From contig CP073042.1 in assembly GCA_018114805.1 (NCBI GenBank), forward strand, positions 1,922,001-1,986,000: 64,000 nucleotides of DNA, given 5' to 3'. This document shows, in pieces, positions 40,843 through 50,086 of this stretch; the first letter of the stretch is position 1, and each line of letters starts with the position of its first letter. Below the pieces are notes generated by a model that was not told the DNA's origin, did no database searches, and saw only the letters and a list, made by a program, of their open reading frames with translations. A program made the position numbers and the translations under genes. This stretch comes from Candidatus Streptomyces philanthi. Its GTDB lineage: Bacteria > Actinomycetota > Actinomycetes > Streptomycetales > Streptomycetaceae.

Positions 40843-41748
40843 TCAGCGGGGGCTGCCACCCAGGTCCGCCCCGGCACCGGTCAGCGGCGTCGGTTGGCTG
40901 GCCGGGTGCGAGGGGACGTACATCTGAGTGGGCGCCGGGGCCACCTGCCGCTCGCGCGCCTCAGGCTGGCCGCCCGACGAACGAGCCGCCAGCGACAGCA
41001 CCGGGGGGTGGAGCAGCGGCGGCAGCGCCTCGTGCGAGCGCGGCTGTACGCCGGGGTGGGTGGTCGCGGCGGGCGCCGCCGTGAGGGGCGTGCCGGTCCG
41101 CGGGTCGAGCTGCGCCGAGCGCTCACCGCTGGCCGAGAAGAACCCCATCGACCGGCGGGCGTTCTCCTGCGCCCCGGCCCAGGTGCGGTCCCCGCCGTCC
41201 GTACGCAGCAGCGTGGTCGCGGTGCCGTTGCCCTCCCCGCGGCCACCAGGCGAGTCCACCGCGGCGTCCAGGGGCAGCGCGCCCCCGAGCGCGACGGCGG
41301 CCAGCGAGACGGCGCCGGCCGCGGCGAAGGCGAACCGCCTGCTGCGGGGCAGCGAGCGGTCCACCTCGTGTATCCGGAAACCGCGCTCACGGGGGGCGAC
41401 CGAGGCGCCCGCCGGCAGCAACGCGAACGTTTCCTCGCGCAGGTGAAAAGGGTCCCGGTCGCGCGCCGGACCGTCGAGCGGGGAGCTCTCGTCGTCGCCG
41501 GCGAGCGCGGCGGCCGGCAGGTTCTGGAGCCGCGCGAGCAACCCCTCCGACGGCGGGGGCGGCGCCGCCTGGGCGAACACGTTCTTCAGCCGTCGCTGTT
41601 CGTCGGCCTCCGCCTTGCAGCAGGGACACGTCGCCAGGTGCGCGAGCACCCGCTCGCGCGCATCATGTCCCAACTCGCCGTCGACCAGAGCCGCGAGGCG
41701 GTCGCCGAGGTGCTGCTCGGCGGGGGACTGACCGCCTGATCCGGTCAC
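40843..41748 (-). CDS. Zinc-finger anti-sigma factor partner of SigE
   Basis: A 301-residue anti-sigma factor. The ZAS motif HxxxCxxC is present as H37, C41 and C44 in HLATCPCC; it binds zinc and holds the sigma factor. A hydrophobic stretch ([20 protein letters not shown], about 138-157) may anchor it in the membrane, leaving a Pro/Ala-rich external tail. The GTG start overlaps the sigE stop by four bases (GTGA), so the two are made together, as expected for a sigma/anti-sigma pair. It corresponds in position to rseA of M. tuberculosis. Confidence 0.87.
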   Translation of the reverse strand: MTGSGGQSPAEQHLGDRLAALVDGELGHDARERVLAHLATCPCCKAEADEQRRLKNVFAQAAPPPPSEGLLARLQNLPAAALAGDDESSPLDGPARDRDPFHLREETFALLPAGASVAPRERGFRIHEVDRSLPRSRRFAFAAAGAVSLAAVALGGALPLDAAVDSPGGRGEGNGTATTLLRTDGGDRTWAGAQENARRSMGFFSASGERSAQLDPRTGTPLTAAPAATTHPGVQPRSHEALPPLLHPPVLSLAARSSGGQPEARERQVAPAPTQMYVPSHPASQPTPLTGAGADLGGSPR

Positions 41749-42521
41749 GCGATCCCTACCTCCCCGCTGAGCCCCGGCGCGACCGGGGACACCGAGGCGA
41801 CCGCGCGCTGCTCGGCGCGTGCCGATGGGGAACGGTGCTGGAGGGCCTTGCGCAGGTGCGACCGGCCGCGGTGGATACGGCTGCGCACCGTGCCGAGCTT
41901 CACGCCGAGCGTCGCGGCGATCTCCTCGTACGAAAGGCCCTCGATGTCGCAGAGCACCACGGCGGCCCGGAACTCCGGCGCGAGGGTGTCCAGCGCCTGC
42001 TGGACGTCGGCGTCGAAGTGGGTGTCGTTGAAGTGCTGCTGCGGGGACGGCTCGCGGCTGGGCAGGCGCTCGGCCGCGTCGTCGCCGAGCGTGTCGAAGC
42101 GGATGCGCTGCCGGCGGCGGACCATGTCCAGGAAGAGGTTGGTCGTGATGCGGTGCAGCCAGCCCTCGAAGGTGCCCGGCGTGTACATCGACAGGGAACG
42201 GAAGACCCGGACGAACACTTCCTGGGTCAGGTCTTCGGCGTCGTGCTGGTTACCAGTGAGACGGTAAGCGAGGCGATAGACCCGTGCGCTGTGGGTGCTG
42301 ACGATCTCCTCCCAGGTGGGAGGGGTCCACGTCTGCGAATCCGCATCGGTGGCGAAAGTCGCGGTAGCTGCGGATTCGGTAGTGCGGAAACGGTCAGCGG
42401 TGTTGGTCACGGATTTCGGCTCGTCCGTCGGCCCACGAAAGCGCCGCAGCACTCTTCGGCCACCGGTCGCAGCCGCACCTCCCCTGTCGGCTCTGGTGGT
42501 CTCCAGTAGAGCCAATACCAT
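41745..42521 (-). CDS. sigE: ECF RNA polymerase sigma factor SigE
   Basis: A 258-residue extracytoplasmic-function sigma factor. Region 2 reads [31 protein letters not shown] with [19 protein letters not shown]; region 4 reads [23 protein letters not shown] and [18 protein letters not shown]. It would direct RNA polymerase to envelope-stress promoters. ATG 42521 is chosen because GAGGTGG lies just upstream and it matches the start I recall in relatives; an ATG at 42566 is also in frame. It is coupled to the anti-sigma gene and divergent from the methyltransferase. Confidence 0.92.
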   Translation of the reverse strand: MVLALLETTRADRGGAAATGGRRVLRRFRGPTDEPKSVTNTADRFRTTESAATATFATDADSQTWTPPTWEEIVSTHSARVYRLAYRLTGNQHDAEDLTQEVFVRVFRSLSMYTPGTFEGWLHRITTNLFLDMVRRRQRIRFDTLGDDAAERLPSREPSPQQHFNDTHFDADVQQALDTLAPEFRAAVVLCDIEGLSYEEIAATLGVKLGTVRSRIHRGRSHLRKALQHRSPSARAEQRAVASVSPVAPGLSGEVGIA

Positions 42522-42663
42522 ATCCACCTCGCCCGTTAGCTCCGGATAAGCAATATTGACCTGCATTTGGACTTGATCGTTCAGTGCTCGCGCGATCTAT
42601 TCCGTCCCTTTTCAACGCCCGGTCACATCTGCGGGTTCCCGAGCGCAGCGGATACAGTCACCG

Positions 42664-43338
42664 TTGCGTCAACTACGGCGACAGGAGAGGGCCATTACCG
42701 GCAACCGGCAGACGAGCTGGGCGTTCGCCGAGGCGTACGGCGTCGAGCACATCGACGACACAGCGCTGCGCTGGGCTCGCGAGCGGGCCCGGGAGGCGGG
42801 GCTGCGTTCGGTGTCCTCGGGCACGGGCGCCGCGCTGCGCCTGCTCGCCGCCACCGCCGACGCCAAGGCCGTGGCCGAGATCGGCACCGGGACCGGCGTC
42901 TCCGGCATCCACCTCCTGCACGGCATGCGGCCCGACGGCGTCCTGACGACGGTGGACCTGGAGCCCGAGCGGCAGCAGTTCGCCAGGCAGGCGTTCCGCG
43001 CGGCGGGCTTCGCCGGGAACCGGGCCCGCTTCATCCCCGGCCGCGCGCTCGACGTGCTGCCCCGGCTCGCCGACGGCGGGTACGACCTCGTCTTCTGTGA
43101 CGCGGATCGCGCCGAGTGCCTCGACTACCTCGCCGAATCGTTGCGCCTGCTGCGCCCCGGCGGGCTGGTCTGCTTCGAGGGCGTGTTCGCCGACGGCCGC
43201 ACGGTGGAGTCGGCCGCCCAGCCGACGGAGGTGCTGCGGCTGCGCGAGCTGCTGCGCGCCGTGCGCGAGTCGACGGTGCTCCAGCCGTCCCTGCTCCCGG
43301 TGGGCGATGGCCTGCTGTGCGCGGTCAAGCGCGGCTGA
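42664..43338 (+). CDS. O-methyltransferase
   Basis: A SAM-dependent methyltransferase of 224 residues. The SAM site is EIGTGTGVSGIHLL, followed by TVDLEPERQQFARQAF, ALDVLPRLADGGYDLVFCDADR (the metal-binding DADR-type acid cluster of class I O-methyltransferases) and LRLLRPGGLVCFEGV. TTG 42664 is chosen: TACAGT six bases upstream suggests a leaderless message and the region reads continuously; a later ribosome site (AGGAGAGGG) precedes only ATT. Homologues sit opposite sigE in many actinobacteria (Rv1220c in M. tuberculosis). Its substrate is unknown. Confidence 0.85.
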   Translation: MRQLRRQERAITGNRQTSWAFAEAYGVEHIDDTALRWARERAREAGLRSVSSGTGAALRLLAATADAKAVAEIGTGTGVSGIHLLHGMRPDGVLTTVDLEPERQQFARQAFRAAGFAGNRARFIPGRALDVLPRLADGGYDLVFCDADRAECLDYLAESLRLLRPGGLVCFEGVFADGRTVESAAQPTEVLRLRELLRAVRESTVLQPSLLPVGDGLLCAVKRG

Positions 43339-43345
43339 CCGGTCA

Positions 43346-43361
43346 CCCCCTCTATAGGGGG
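43346..43361 (+). terminator. Small hairpin after the O-methyltransferase gene
   Basis: CCCCC-TCTATA-GGGGG eight bases past the stop, followed by a pyrimidine-rich CTTCTCTCC. A short stem, so only a moderate candidate. Confidence 0.4.
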
Positions 43362-43830
43362 CTTCTCTCCGCGCCTCCCGGCACCGGTCGCCACGGGCGC
43401 GTCCCCGGCCCCACCCGCCACCGGAACCGCGCCGGGCCCCCGCCCACCGCCGCGCCGCGAATGGCGCGGAAGCGCCCGCGGTGCCGGGGCCTCCGGCCGC
43501 GCAATCAACCATCGGGGCACACCCGGAGCGGCCGGAACAACCCGATCAAACCACGCGAATCCGCTGCCTCGCGGGCAGAGACGAAGGTCACGTCGCGCTG
43601 CGGCCCGACGGCGTCGCGGCGGCCCCGGAACGGGCGTGGGCGAGGGTGCGGGCCAAGGGAAACGGCGGGCGGCGGTTCCGCGACCCGGCGCGGCCCCGGC
43701 GGGCGGGGCCGGTCGCGGCGGGCGCGAGCGCGGCGCGACGGTCTCGGGACCGGCGTGGACCGGAGTGGGCGCGGGCCGGGAGCGGCCTGGGACAAGGCAA
43801 AGTAGGCCTCGACGGGCGGCGCGAACGCCG
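43362..43830. other. Intergenic region without recognisable gene
   Basis: About 470 bases of very GC-rich sequence. Frames are open on both strands but contradict each other, lack ribosome sites and are dominated by Arg, Pro, Gly and Ala. Confidence 0.45.
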
Positions 43831-43868
43831 CTGCCCCGGCTCCTGGTTCTCACCAGTGACCGGGGCAG
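43831..43868 (-). terminator. Hairpin terminator after the DUF3117 gene
   Basis: CTGCCCCGG (43831-43839) pairs with 43860-43868, with an inner TGGT/ACCA stem. It begins 25 bases beyond the DUF3117 stop on the minus strand. Confidence 0.6.
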
Positions 43869-43893
43869 TGCGCATGATTCCTGTGGCAGGCTG

Positions 43894-44061
43894 CTAGCCG
43901 ACGACCTTCTTCAGTGCGTCGCCCAGCACGTCGGCCTCGTCCGGTGTCAGCTCGACGACGAGTCGACCGCCGCCTTCGAGCGGAACGCGCATGACGATGC
44001 CCCGCCCCTCCTTGGTCACCTCGAGCGGGCCGTCGCCCGTCCGCGGCTTCATGGCCGCCAT
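43894..44061 (-). CDS. DUF3117 domain protein
   Basis: A 55-residue protein read directly from the minus strand: MAAMKPRTGDGPLEVTKEG at the start, GIVMRVPLEGGGRLVVEL in the middle and GDALKKVV at the end. This is the highly conserved actinobacterial DUF3117 family (Rv1211 in M. tuberculosis). It is probably a small beta-strand plus helix fold; function unknown. ATG 44061 follows GGAAGGGGAACG; the stop is TAG. It is monocistronic, with a terminator after it. Confidence 0.9.
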   Translation of the reverse strand: MAAMKPRTGDGPLEVTKEGRGIVMRVPLEGGGRLVVELTPDEADVLGDALKKVVG

Positions 44062-44626
44062 GCTCGTTCCCCTTCCTGAAACCAGCTCATCGCAGCCGAC
44101 AACCTAGGTGTCACCGGCATCGAACACATTGCTTCCCCGCCATTATCCCGCATGCCATGACCCGATGACCAACGGCGGCGGTCATTGCCTTCGCGCCCGA
44201 CTCCCCAAAAACCACTCAATTCGGCGATCGGGCCGCGATCCCGTGCGACGGCTCGGCCCGAACGGTAGGTCGGTTCTTTGACGCAGGTCACATGACGGGC
44301 GTGCGGATCTCCGGCATGCTGATCGCGGACCGCGGGAGCCTACACCGACCTCCGTGCCCCGGCCGGCGTCACCACGGGCCGGTCGGAACGCGGCGGTCCG
44401 CGAGCGGGCCGCGGCGGTGGCTCCGGCCGGCCACAGCGGCTCGGTACGGGCCGCGCGGGCCGCCAGCACCCCGCCGCGTGGCACCGCGGTCCCCGCGCGG
44501 CGACCCCGACCGGGGCGGGCCGCGGCGCGGCACACCGTGGCCCCGGACGACGCCGCCCGTACGTCCCACGGGCCCGCGGAACGCGGGCGCGACGGACCCA
44601 CGGACCCATACGGAGGGGACCCACCC
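44062..44626. other. Intergenic region between DUF3117 and enoyl-CoA hydratase genes
   Basis: A 565-base divergent spacer. The stretch next to 44061 is less GC-rich (about 44090-44300) and should hold the DUF3117 promoter. The hydratase frame is open back to 44354 but has no ribosome site or homology before 44627. No gene seen. Confidence 0.45.
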
Positions 44627-45427
44627 ATGGCCGACACCGTGCTCTACGACGTGACCGAGGGACTCGCGACGATCACCCTCAACCGTCCCGACGCCATGAA
44701 CGCGCTCAACACCGAACTGAAGGTGGCGCTGCGCGACACCCTGCGGCAGGCCGCCGACGGCCCGGCCGTCCGCGCCGTGCTGCTGACCGGCAGCGGGCGC
44801 GCCTTCTGCGTCGGGCAGGACCTCAAGGAGCACATCCAGCGGCTGCACGACGACGCGGTGCGCGCCTCGGGCGCCACCATGGACACCGTCAGGGAGCACT
44901 ACAACCCGATCGTCGCGGCCATCGCCGGGATGCCGAAGCCGGTCGTCGCCGGGGTCAACGGCGTCGCGGCGGGCGCCGGCGCGGGCTTCGCCTTCGCCGC
45001 GGACTACCGCGTCGTCGCCGACACCGCCTCGTTCAACACCTCCTTCGCCGGGGTCGCCCTCAGCGCGGACTCGGGCGTCTCCTGGACGCTGCCCCGGCTC
45101 GTCGGCCACGGCAGGGCGGCCGAACTCATGCTCTTCCCCCGCACCGTCAAGGCCGAGGAGGCCGCCGAACTCGGCATGGCGAACACGGTGGTCCCGGCCG
45201 CCGAACTCGCCGCCGAGGCGACGAAGATCGCCCGCCGGCTCGCCGGAGGCCCCACCGTCGCCTACGCCGCGATCAAGGAGTCCCTCGCCTACGCGGCCGG
45301 CCACGGCCTGCTCGACACGCTGACCAAGGAGGACGAACTGCAGGCCAGGGCGGGCGCGTCGGAGGACCACCGGATCGCCGTGGACGCCTTCGTGAAGAAG
45401 GAGAAGCCCACCTTCCTGGGCCGCTGA
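44627..45427 (+). CDS. Enoyl-CoA hydratase/isomerase family protein
   Basis: An intact 266-residue crotonase-fold enzyme. It shows ITLNRPDAMNALN, the CoA-binding GSGRAFCVGQDLKEH oxyanion region, VVAGVNGVAAGAGAGFAFA and the Ser/Asp region around FAGVALSADSGVSW; the C-terminal helix carries AFVKKEKPTFLGR. The LKEH and ADSG context resembles PaaG-type isomerases of phenylacetate breakdown, but no other paa gene is nearby, so general beta-oxidation is equally possible. ATG 44627 follows GGAGGGGACC. Confidence 0.88.
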   Translation: MADTVLYDVTEGLATITLNRPDAMNALNTELKVALRDTLRQAADGPAVRAVLLTGSGRAFCVGQDLKEHIQRLHDDAVRASGATMDTVREHYNPIVAAIAGMPKPVVAGVNGVAAGAGAGFAFAADYRVVADTASFNTSFAGVALSADSGVSWTLPRLVGHGRAAELMLFPRTVKAEEAAELGMANTVVPAAELAAEATKIARRLAGGPTVAYAAIKESLAYAAGHGLLDTLTKEDELQARAGASEDHRIAVDAFVKKEKPTFLGR

Positions 45428-45582
45428 CGCCCGCGCACGCGCCGCCCGCACCCCCCCGTGTTCCGCGCGCACCGCGCCCGCACCGCGCGCCGCGTACCCA
45501 GCGCGCACGGCGCCGCACCGGGCCCGCCGCACGCCCGCACCGCGCCCGCACCGAACGGCCCGTGGGGCGGGCGCGGTCGGCG

Positions 45583-46127
45583 CTAGCGGAGGTGGCCGGC
45601 CCGCCGCACGTGGCAGTCGGCCAGGTGGTCGTTGACCAGGCCGCACGCCTGCATGAGGGCGTAGGCCGTGGTCGGGCCGACGAAGCGGAAACCGCGCTTC
45701 TTGAGGTCGCGGGCGAGGGCGGTCGACTCCGGCGTCGTCGCGGGCACCTCGCTCAGGGTGCGCGGCGCCGGGCGGTCGGCGTGGTCCGGCGCGTACGACC
45801 AGATCAGTTCGTCCAGCTCGCCCTCGGCCAGTTCGGCGGCCACCGTGGCGTTGTGGATGACCGCCGTGATCTTGGACCGGTTGCGGATGATGCACGGGTC
45901 GGCGAGGAGTCGCCGCACGTCCTCGTCCGTGAACTCCGCCACCGCCCTGATCCGGAAGCCCGCGAACGCCGCCAGGAAGCCCTCGCGCCGGCGCAGGACG
46001 GTGATCCACGACAGGCCGGACTGGAAGGCCTCCAGGCTCAGCCGCTCGTAGAGCGCGTCGTCCCCGCGCACCGCAGCAGGCCGTCGGGCCCCGCCTCGGC
46101 CCCCACCGGGGTTCCCGTCTCGCTCAT
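45583..46127 (-). pseudogene. tag: DNA-3-methyladenine glycosylase I with internal deletion
   Basis: The enzyme removes 3-methyladenine from DNA. Starting at ATG 46127 the product has the short leader ending LLRC, then jumps in another frame to GDDALYERLSLEAFQSGLSWITVLRRR, with KKRGFRFVGPTTAYALMQACGLVNDH and the zinc ligands in HLADCHVRR. Between the first Cys and GDD all Tag proteins have about 20 residues containing the YHDxEWG motif, with a zinc-binding His and the base-stacking Trp; here they are missing. The length, 545 bases, is not a multiple of three. A net loss of roughly 60 bases plus a shift at about 46075 explains both. Its ATG overlaps the end of an extended DivIVA-domain frame. 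Confidence 0.8.
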
Positions 46128-46232
46128 GCCAGCTCCCCCTCTTCCTCGCCCAGGTCCGCGCGCCCCGACCCGGACCCGGTCGCCCGCGGCCCGGGCTCGC
46201 CGCCGTCGCCGGCGACGGGCTCGGCTCCCCCG

Positions 46233-46742
46233 TCAGGGCTCGGCATCCTGGTCGGGAACGGCTCCCCCGTCGGGCGCGGTGTCCTCCCGTGGGGGGTCGG
46301 GCCGGTCCGCAACGGCCGGCACGCTCTCGGCGGGAGCGGGCGGCGCGCCCCCCGCGCCGCCGGTACCGCCGGCGCCCGGCCCAGGGCCGTCAGCTGCGCG
46401 TGCGGCGGCCGGGTCGCCCATCAGCCCGGGGCCCGCGTACGCCCTAGCGTCGGTGCCGGCGACGACGGCCTCCAGCTCGGCGATCCGGGCGTCCCGCTCG
46501 GCCAGTTCGGCGCCGAGCCGGCCGAGCGCGTCGTCCACCTCCGCCATCCGGTACCCCCGCAGGGCCAGCGGCAGCCGCAGCGCGTCGACGTCCGCGCGGT
46601 CCACCGGCCGGTCCTCGGGCAGCGGGTCGAGGAGCCGATCCGGCTGCGCTTCGGGCAGCGCCGCGCCGTCACCACAGCCGACCACGACGAGCGTCACCGC
46701 CCCGACGACCGCGACGAGCGCGATGAGCAAGAACCAGAACAC
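46233..46742 (-). CDS. DivIVA-domain membrane protein
   Basis: A 169-residue protein: an N-terminal membrane helix (WFLLIALVAVVGAVTLVVV) followed by a DivIVA-type helix pair (LPLALRGYRMAEVDDALGRL) and a coiled coil (AELAERDARIAELEAVV), then a Pro/Gly/Ala-rich tail. GTG 46742 follows GGGGAG. As read it stops at 46233, but a neighbouring frame continues through GEPGPRATGSGS to GEEEGELA and a TGA at 46124 that overlaps the tag start (ATGA). I think one indel near 46260-46300 shortens the gene. It matches Rv1209 in the mycobacterial order folP2, DivIVA, tag. Confidence 0.7.
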   Translation of the reverse strand: MFWFLLIALVAVVGAVTLVVVGCGDGAALPEAQPDRLLDPLPEDRPVDRADVDALRLPLALRGYRMAEVDDALGRLGAELAERDARIAELEAVVAGTDARAYAGPGLMGDPAAARAADGPGPGAGGTGGAGGAPPAPAESVPAVADRPDPPREDTAPDGGAVPDQDAEP

Positions 46743-46864
46743 GACGACTCCCCGAGGTACATCCGCGATTCAACAGCCTCGATCGTGCCATGCCCCACCG
46801 ACACCGTCGCCGTACGCCGCAGCCGTTAGGGTCGCTGCCGGACCACGGACGAGGGAGTGAGGCA

Positions 46865-47725
46865 ATGTTGCGGCTGGGACGGTGCCGGTTCGACACGCAC
46901 GAGCCGGTGATCATGGCGATCATGAACCGTACGCCGGACTCCTTCTACGACCAGGGAGCGACCTTCCGGGACGATCCCGCGCTGGACCGCGTCGAGCAGG
47001 CGGTGGCGGAGGGGGCCGCCATCATCGACATCGGTGGGGTCAAGGCGGGCCCCGGCGAGGAGGTGAGCGCGGCGGAGGAGGCGCGGCGCACGGTCGGGTT
47101 CGTCGCCGAGGTGCGCCGGCGCCACCCCGACGTGGTGATCAGCGTCGACACCTGGCGGCACGAGGTCGGCGAGGCGGTCTGCGAGGCCGGCGCCGACCTG
47201 CTCAACGACGCGTGGGGCGGGGTCGACCCGAAGCTGGCCGAGGTCGCCGCCCGGTACGACGTGGGCCTGGTGTGCACGCACGCCGGCGGCGCCGAGCCCA
47301 GGACCCGGCCGCACCGGATCGCCTACGACGACGTGATGGCCGACATCCTGCGGGTCACGCTCGGCCTCGCCGAGCGCGCCGCCGCGCTCGGCGTGCGCCG
47401 CGACGCCATCCTGATCGACCCCGGGCACGACTTCGGCAAGAACACCCGGCACTCGCTGGAGGCCACCCGCCGGCTGGAGGAGATGACCGCGACCGGCTGG
47501 CCGGTGCTCGTCTCGCTCTCCAACAAGGACTTCGTCGGCGAGACGCTCGACAAGCCGGTCAAGGAACGGGTCATCGGCACCCTGGCCACCACGGCCGTCT
47601 CGGCCTGGCTCGGCGCGCGCGTCTACCGGGTGCACGAGGTGGCCGAGACCCGACAGGTGCTGGACATGGTGGCCGCCATCGCGGGCCACCGGGCCCCGGC
47701 CGTGGCCCGCCGCGGCCTGGCCTGA
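46865..47725 (+). CDS. folP2: Dihydropteroate synthase-like protein (FolP2 type)
   Basis: An intact 286-residue TIM-barrel pterin-binding protein. It shows IMAIMNRTPDSFYDQG (phosphate loop, with R where FolP1 usually has V), IIDIGGVKAGPG (FolP1 has IDIGGESTRPG), SVDTWRHEV, NDAWGG, CTHAGG and IDPGHDFGKN. The changed GGVKAGPG loop is the mark of the second, FolP2-like paralogue; in mycobacteria Rv1207 does not replace true dihydropteroate synthase. A role in glycerate/glucosyl chemistry with its mycobacterial neighbour has been suggested, so a pteroate activity should not be assumed. ATG 46865 follows GAGGGAGTG. Confidence 0.87.
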   Translation: MLRLGRCRFDTHEPVIMAIMNRTPDSFYDQGATFRDDPALDRVEQAVAEGAAIIDIGGVKAGPGEEVSAAEEARRTVGFVAEVRRRHPDVVISVDTWRHEVGEAVCEAGADLLNDAWGGVDPKLAEVAARYDVGLVCTHAGGAEPRTRPHRIAYDDVMADILRVTLGLAERAAALGVRRDAILIDPGHDFGKNTRHSLEATRRLEEMTATGWPVLVSLSNKDFVGETLDKPVKERVIGTLATTAVSAWLGARVYRVHEVAETRQVLDMVAAIAGHRAPAVARRGLA

Positions 47726-47816
47726 CGGGCCGTCCGCCGCGACCGCCACCGCGCCCCGCCGCGCGGCCCGGCGCCCTCGGGAGCGGAGCCGCCGGCGGGG
47801 GCCGGTCAGCGGGGCC

Positions 47817-48605
47817 TCAGACGCCCGTCTCCTTGCTGACCAGCGCGACCGCCTCGTCCACGTCGTCCGAGACGTGGAACAGGTCCAGGTCCCTGGGCGA
47901 CGCCTTGCCCTGGGCGATCAGCGTGTTCTTCATCCAGTCCACCAGCCCCTCCCAGTAGGCGGTGCCGAACAGGACGATCGGGAAGCGGGTCACCTTGCGG
48001 GTCTGGACCAGGGTGAGCGCCTCGAACAGCTCGTCCAGCGTGCCGAGCCCGCCCGGCAGGACCACGAAGCCCTGCGCGTACTTCACGAACATCGTCTTGC
48101 GTACGAAGAAGTACCGGAAGTTCACCCCGATATCGACGTAACGGTTCAGGCCCTGCTCAAACGGCAGCTCGATGCCGAGTCCGACCGATACCCCACCGGC
48201 CTCGTACGCCCCCCGGTTCGCGGCCTCCATCGCGCCGGGGCCGCCGCCGGTGATCACCGCGAAGCCGGCGTCCACGAGCGCCCGCCCGATCCGCACCCCC
48301 GCCTCGTACTCGGGTGTGTCCGGAGCCGTGCGCGCCGAACCGAACACGCTGACCCCCGGGCCCAGTTCGGCCAGGGCGCCGAAGCCCTCCACGAACTCCG
48401 ACTGGATGCGCAGGACCCGGAACGGGTCCTCGTGCACCCAGCCGCTGCCGCCGTGGGTGTCGAGGAGGTGTTGGTCCGTCGTGCCCGGCTGCATCTGACC
48501 CCGGCGACGCACCACTGGCCCAAGGCGCTGCTCCCGCTGCGGGGCTTGCTCCCCCGGCGTACGTCCAGTCTCGGCAGGCGTACGCCCGTTCTCGGCATTG
48601 GCCAT
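47817..48605 (-). CDS. LOG-family nucleotide 5'-monophosphate phosphoribohydrolase-like protein
   Basis: A 262-residue Rossmann-type protein of the TIGR00730/LOG family. Key motifs are VFGSARTAPDTPEY, VITGGGPGAMEAANRGA and FVVLPGGLGTLDELFEAL, the PGGxGTxxE active site that cleaves nucleoside monophosphates to base and ribose 5-phosphate (cytokinin activation in plants and in M. tuberculosis Rv1205). ATG 48605 follows GGAGCGC; the frame is open further upstream without homology. It lies in the conserved order next to folP2 and dapE. Confidence 0.87.
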   Translation of the reverse strand: MANAENGRTPAETGRTPGEQAPQREQRLGPVVRRRGQMQPGTTDQHLLDTHGGSGWVHEDPFRVLRIQSEFVEGFGALAELGPGVSVFGSARTAPDTPEYEAGVRIGRALVDAGFAVITGGGPGAMEAANRGAYEAGGVSVGLGIELPFEQGLNRYVDIGVNFRYFFVRKTMFVKYAQGFVVLPGGLGTLDELFEALTLVQTRKVTRFPIVLFGTAYWEGLVDWMKNTLIAQGKASPRDLDLFHVSDDVDEAVALVSKETGV

Positions 48606-48818
48606 ATGCGCTCCTTCGCGTGCACCTCCCTCCGCTGGGCGCAGGGAGGACCTGTGCGCTTCAGCGTATGCCTCCGGCCGCGCCGACCAGCGGAGTTTCA
48701 CATGAGCAAGGCCAGCGGTACGCGTGCGGGACGGGCACCAGCCACCGCGCGTTCAGGCCAACCGCGCGGCCGCCCGCACCCCGGGCGGCCAACCGGTGGC
48801 GCGGGCCGCACGGCCGGG

Positions 48819-49907
48819 TCAGGAGGTCAGCCAGGCGCGCAGCCGCTCCTCGGCGCGCAGGATGGCGCTGACCGAAACGTGCTCCTCGCGGGTGTGGGCC
48901 AGCTTCGGTTCGCCCGGGCCGTAGTTGACCGCGGGCACCCCGAGCGCGGAGAAGCGGGCGACGTCGGTCCAGCCGTACTTGGGGCCGACCTCGGCGCCCA
49001 CCGCGGCGACGAACGCGGCGGCGGCCGGGTGGGCCAGGCCCGGCAGGGCGCCGGGCGAGCTGTCGGTGAGGACCACGTCGTACCCGTCGAAGACCTCGCG
49101 TACGTGCGCGAGGGCCTCCTCCTCCGAGCGGTCCGGGGCGAAGCGGAAGTTGACGGTCACGGCACAGGCGTCGGGGATCACGTTGCCGGCGTGGCCGCCC
49201 TCGATTCGTACCGCGTTCAGGCCCTCGCGGTAGGTGAGGCCGTCGATGGCCACGCTGCGCGGCTCGTACCGGGACAACCGGTCCAGGATCGGCGCCGCGT
49301 GGTGGATGGCGTTGTCGCCGAGCCAGCTCCGCGCCGAGTGGGCGCGCCGGCCGGTCGTCTCGACGCGCACCCGCAGCGTGCCCTGGCAGCCGCCCTCGAC
49401 CTGGCCCGCGGTGCCTTCGAGCAGCACCGCGAAGTCGCCGGCCAACCAGTCCCGGTGCTTCTCGGCCAGACGCCGCAGGCCGTTCAGCTCGGCGGCGACC
49501 TCCTCGTTGTCGTAGAAGACGAACGTCAGGTCGCGGTTGGGCTCGGGCACCGTGGCCGCGATCCGCAACTGCACGGCCACGCCCGACTTCATGTCGGAGC
49601 TGCCGCAGCCCCACAGGAGCTTCTCGCCGTCGGCGGACTCGGTCAGGCGCGAGGGCACGTTGTCGGCGATCGGCACGGTGTCGATGTGGCCGGCGAGCAC
49701 CACGCGCTCGGCGCGGCCGAGGTCGGTCCACGCGACCATGGCGTTCCCGTCCCGGTCCACGCGCAGGTGCGGCAGGTCGCGCAGCGCGCGCTCGATGGCG
49801 TCCGCCAGCGGCTTCTCCTCGCCGCTCACGGAGGCGAAGTCGACGAGGCGGGCGGTCAGCTCGGCGGCGTCCACGGACAGGTCAAGTGCGGGGTGCTCAT
49901 GCTCCAT
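48819..49907 (-). CDS. dapE: Succinyl-diaminopimelate desuccinylase
   Basis: DapE hydrolyses N-succinyl-LL-diaminopimelate in the lysine and peptidoglycan precursor pathway. The 362-residue M20 peptidase is intact: LAGHIDTVP (His74 and Asp76 for zinc), YDNEEVAAE (acid pair), [20 protein letters not shown] at the dimer domain boundary and a C-terminal His in REEHVSV. ATG 49907 is the family start. DapC, the preceding enzyme of the same branch, is encoded 2.4 kb away on the same strand. Confidence 0.93.
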   Translation of the reverse strand: MEHEHPALDLSVDAAELTARLVDFASVSGEEKPLADAIERALRDLPHLRVDRDGNAMVAWTDLGRAERVVLAGHIDTVPIADNVPSRLTESADGEKLLWGCGSSDMKSGVAVQLRIAATVPEPNRDLTFVFYDNEEVAAELNGLRRLAEKHRDWLAGDFAVLLEGTAGQVEGGCQGTLRVRVETTGRRAHSARSWLGDNAIHHAAPILDRLSRYEPRSVAIDGLTYREGLNAVRIEGGHAGNVIPDACAVTVNFRFAPDRSEEEALAHVREVFDGYDVVLTDSSPGALPGLAHPAAAAFVAAVGAEVGPKYGWTDVARFSALGVPAVNYGPGEPKLAHTREEHVSVSAILRAEERLRAWLTS

Positions 49908-50086
49908 GAGTGTGACCCTACGGGGTGCCGCGCCGGGCCACCCAGCGCGCCCACGCCCGGCGATCCGCCCTCCGCTCGCGTGCGCGCGCCCGTGCGCCGC
50001 ACGGGGAGCCGGGCCCAGGACGACGGCCCGACCAGGCCCTCGGCCCCTACCGTGGCGGGCGCACGCACTCCAGTACGGTGTGACGC

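Noticed and set aside
45428..45582. GCACCGCGCCCGCACCG repeats between the hydratase and tag genes as a mobile element end
   Set aside because: The repeats are short, imperfect and of simple GC composition; there is no transposase, target duplication or terminal inverted repeat.
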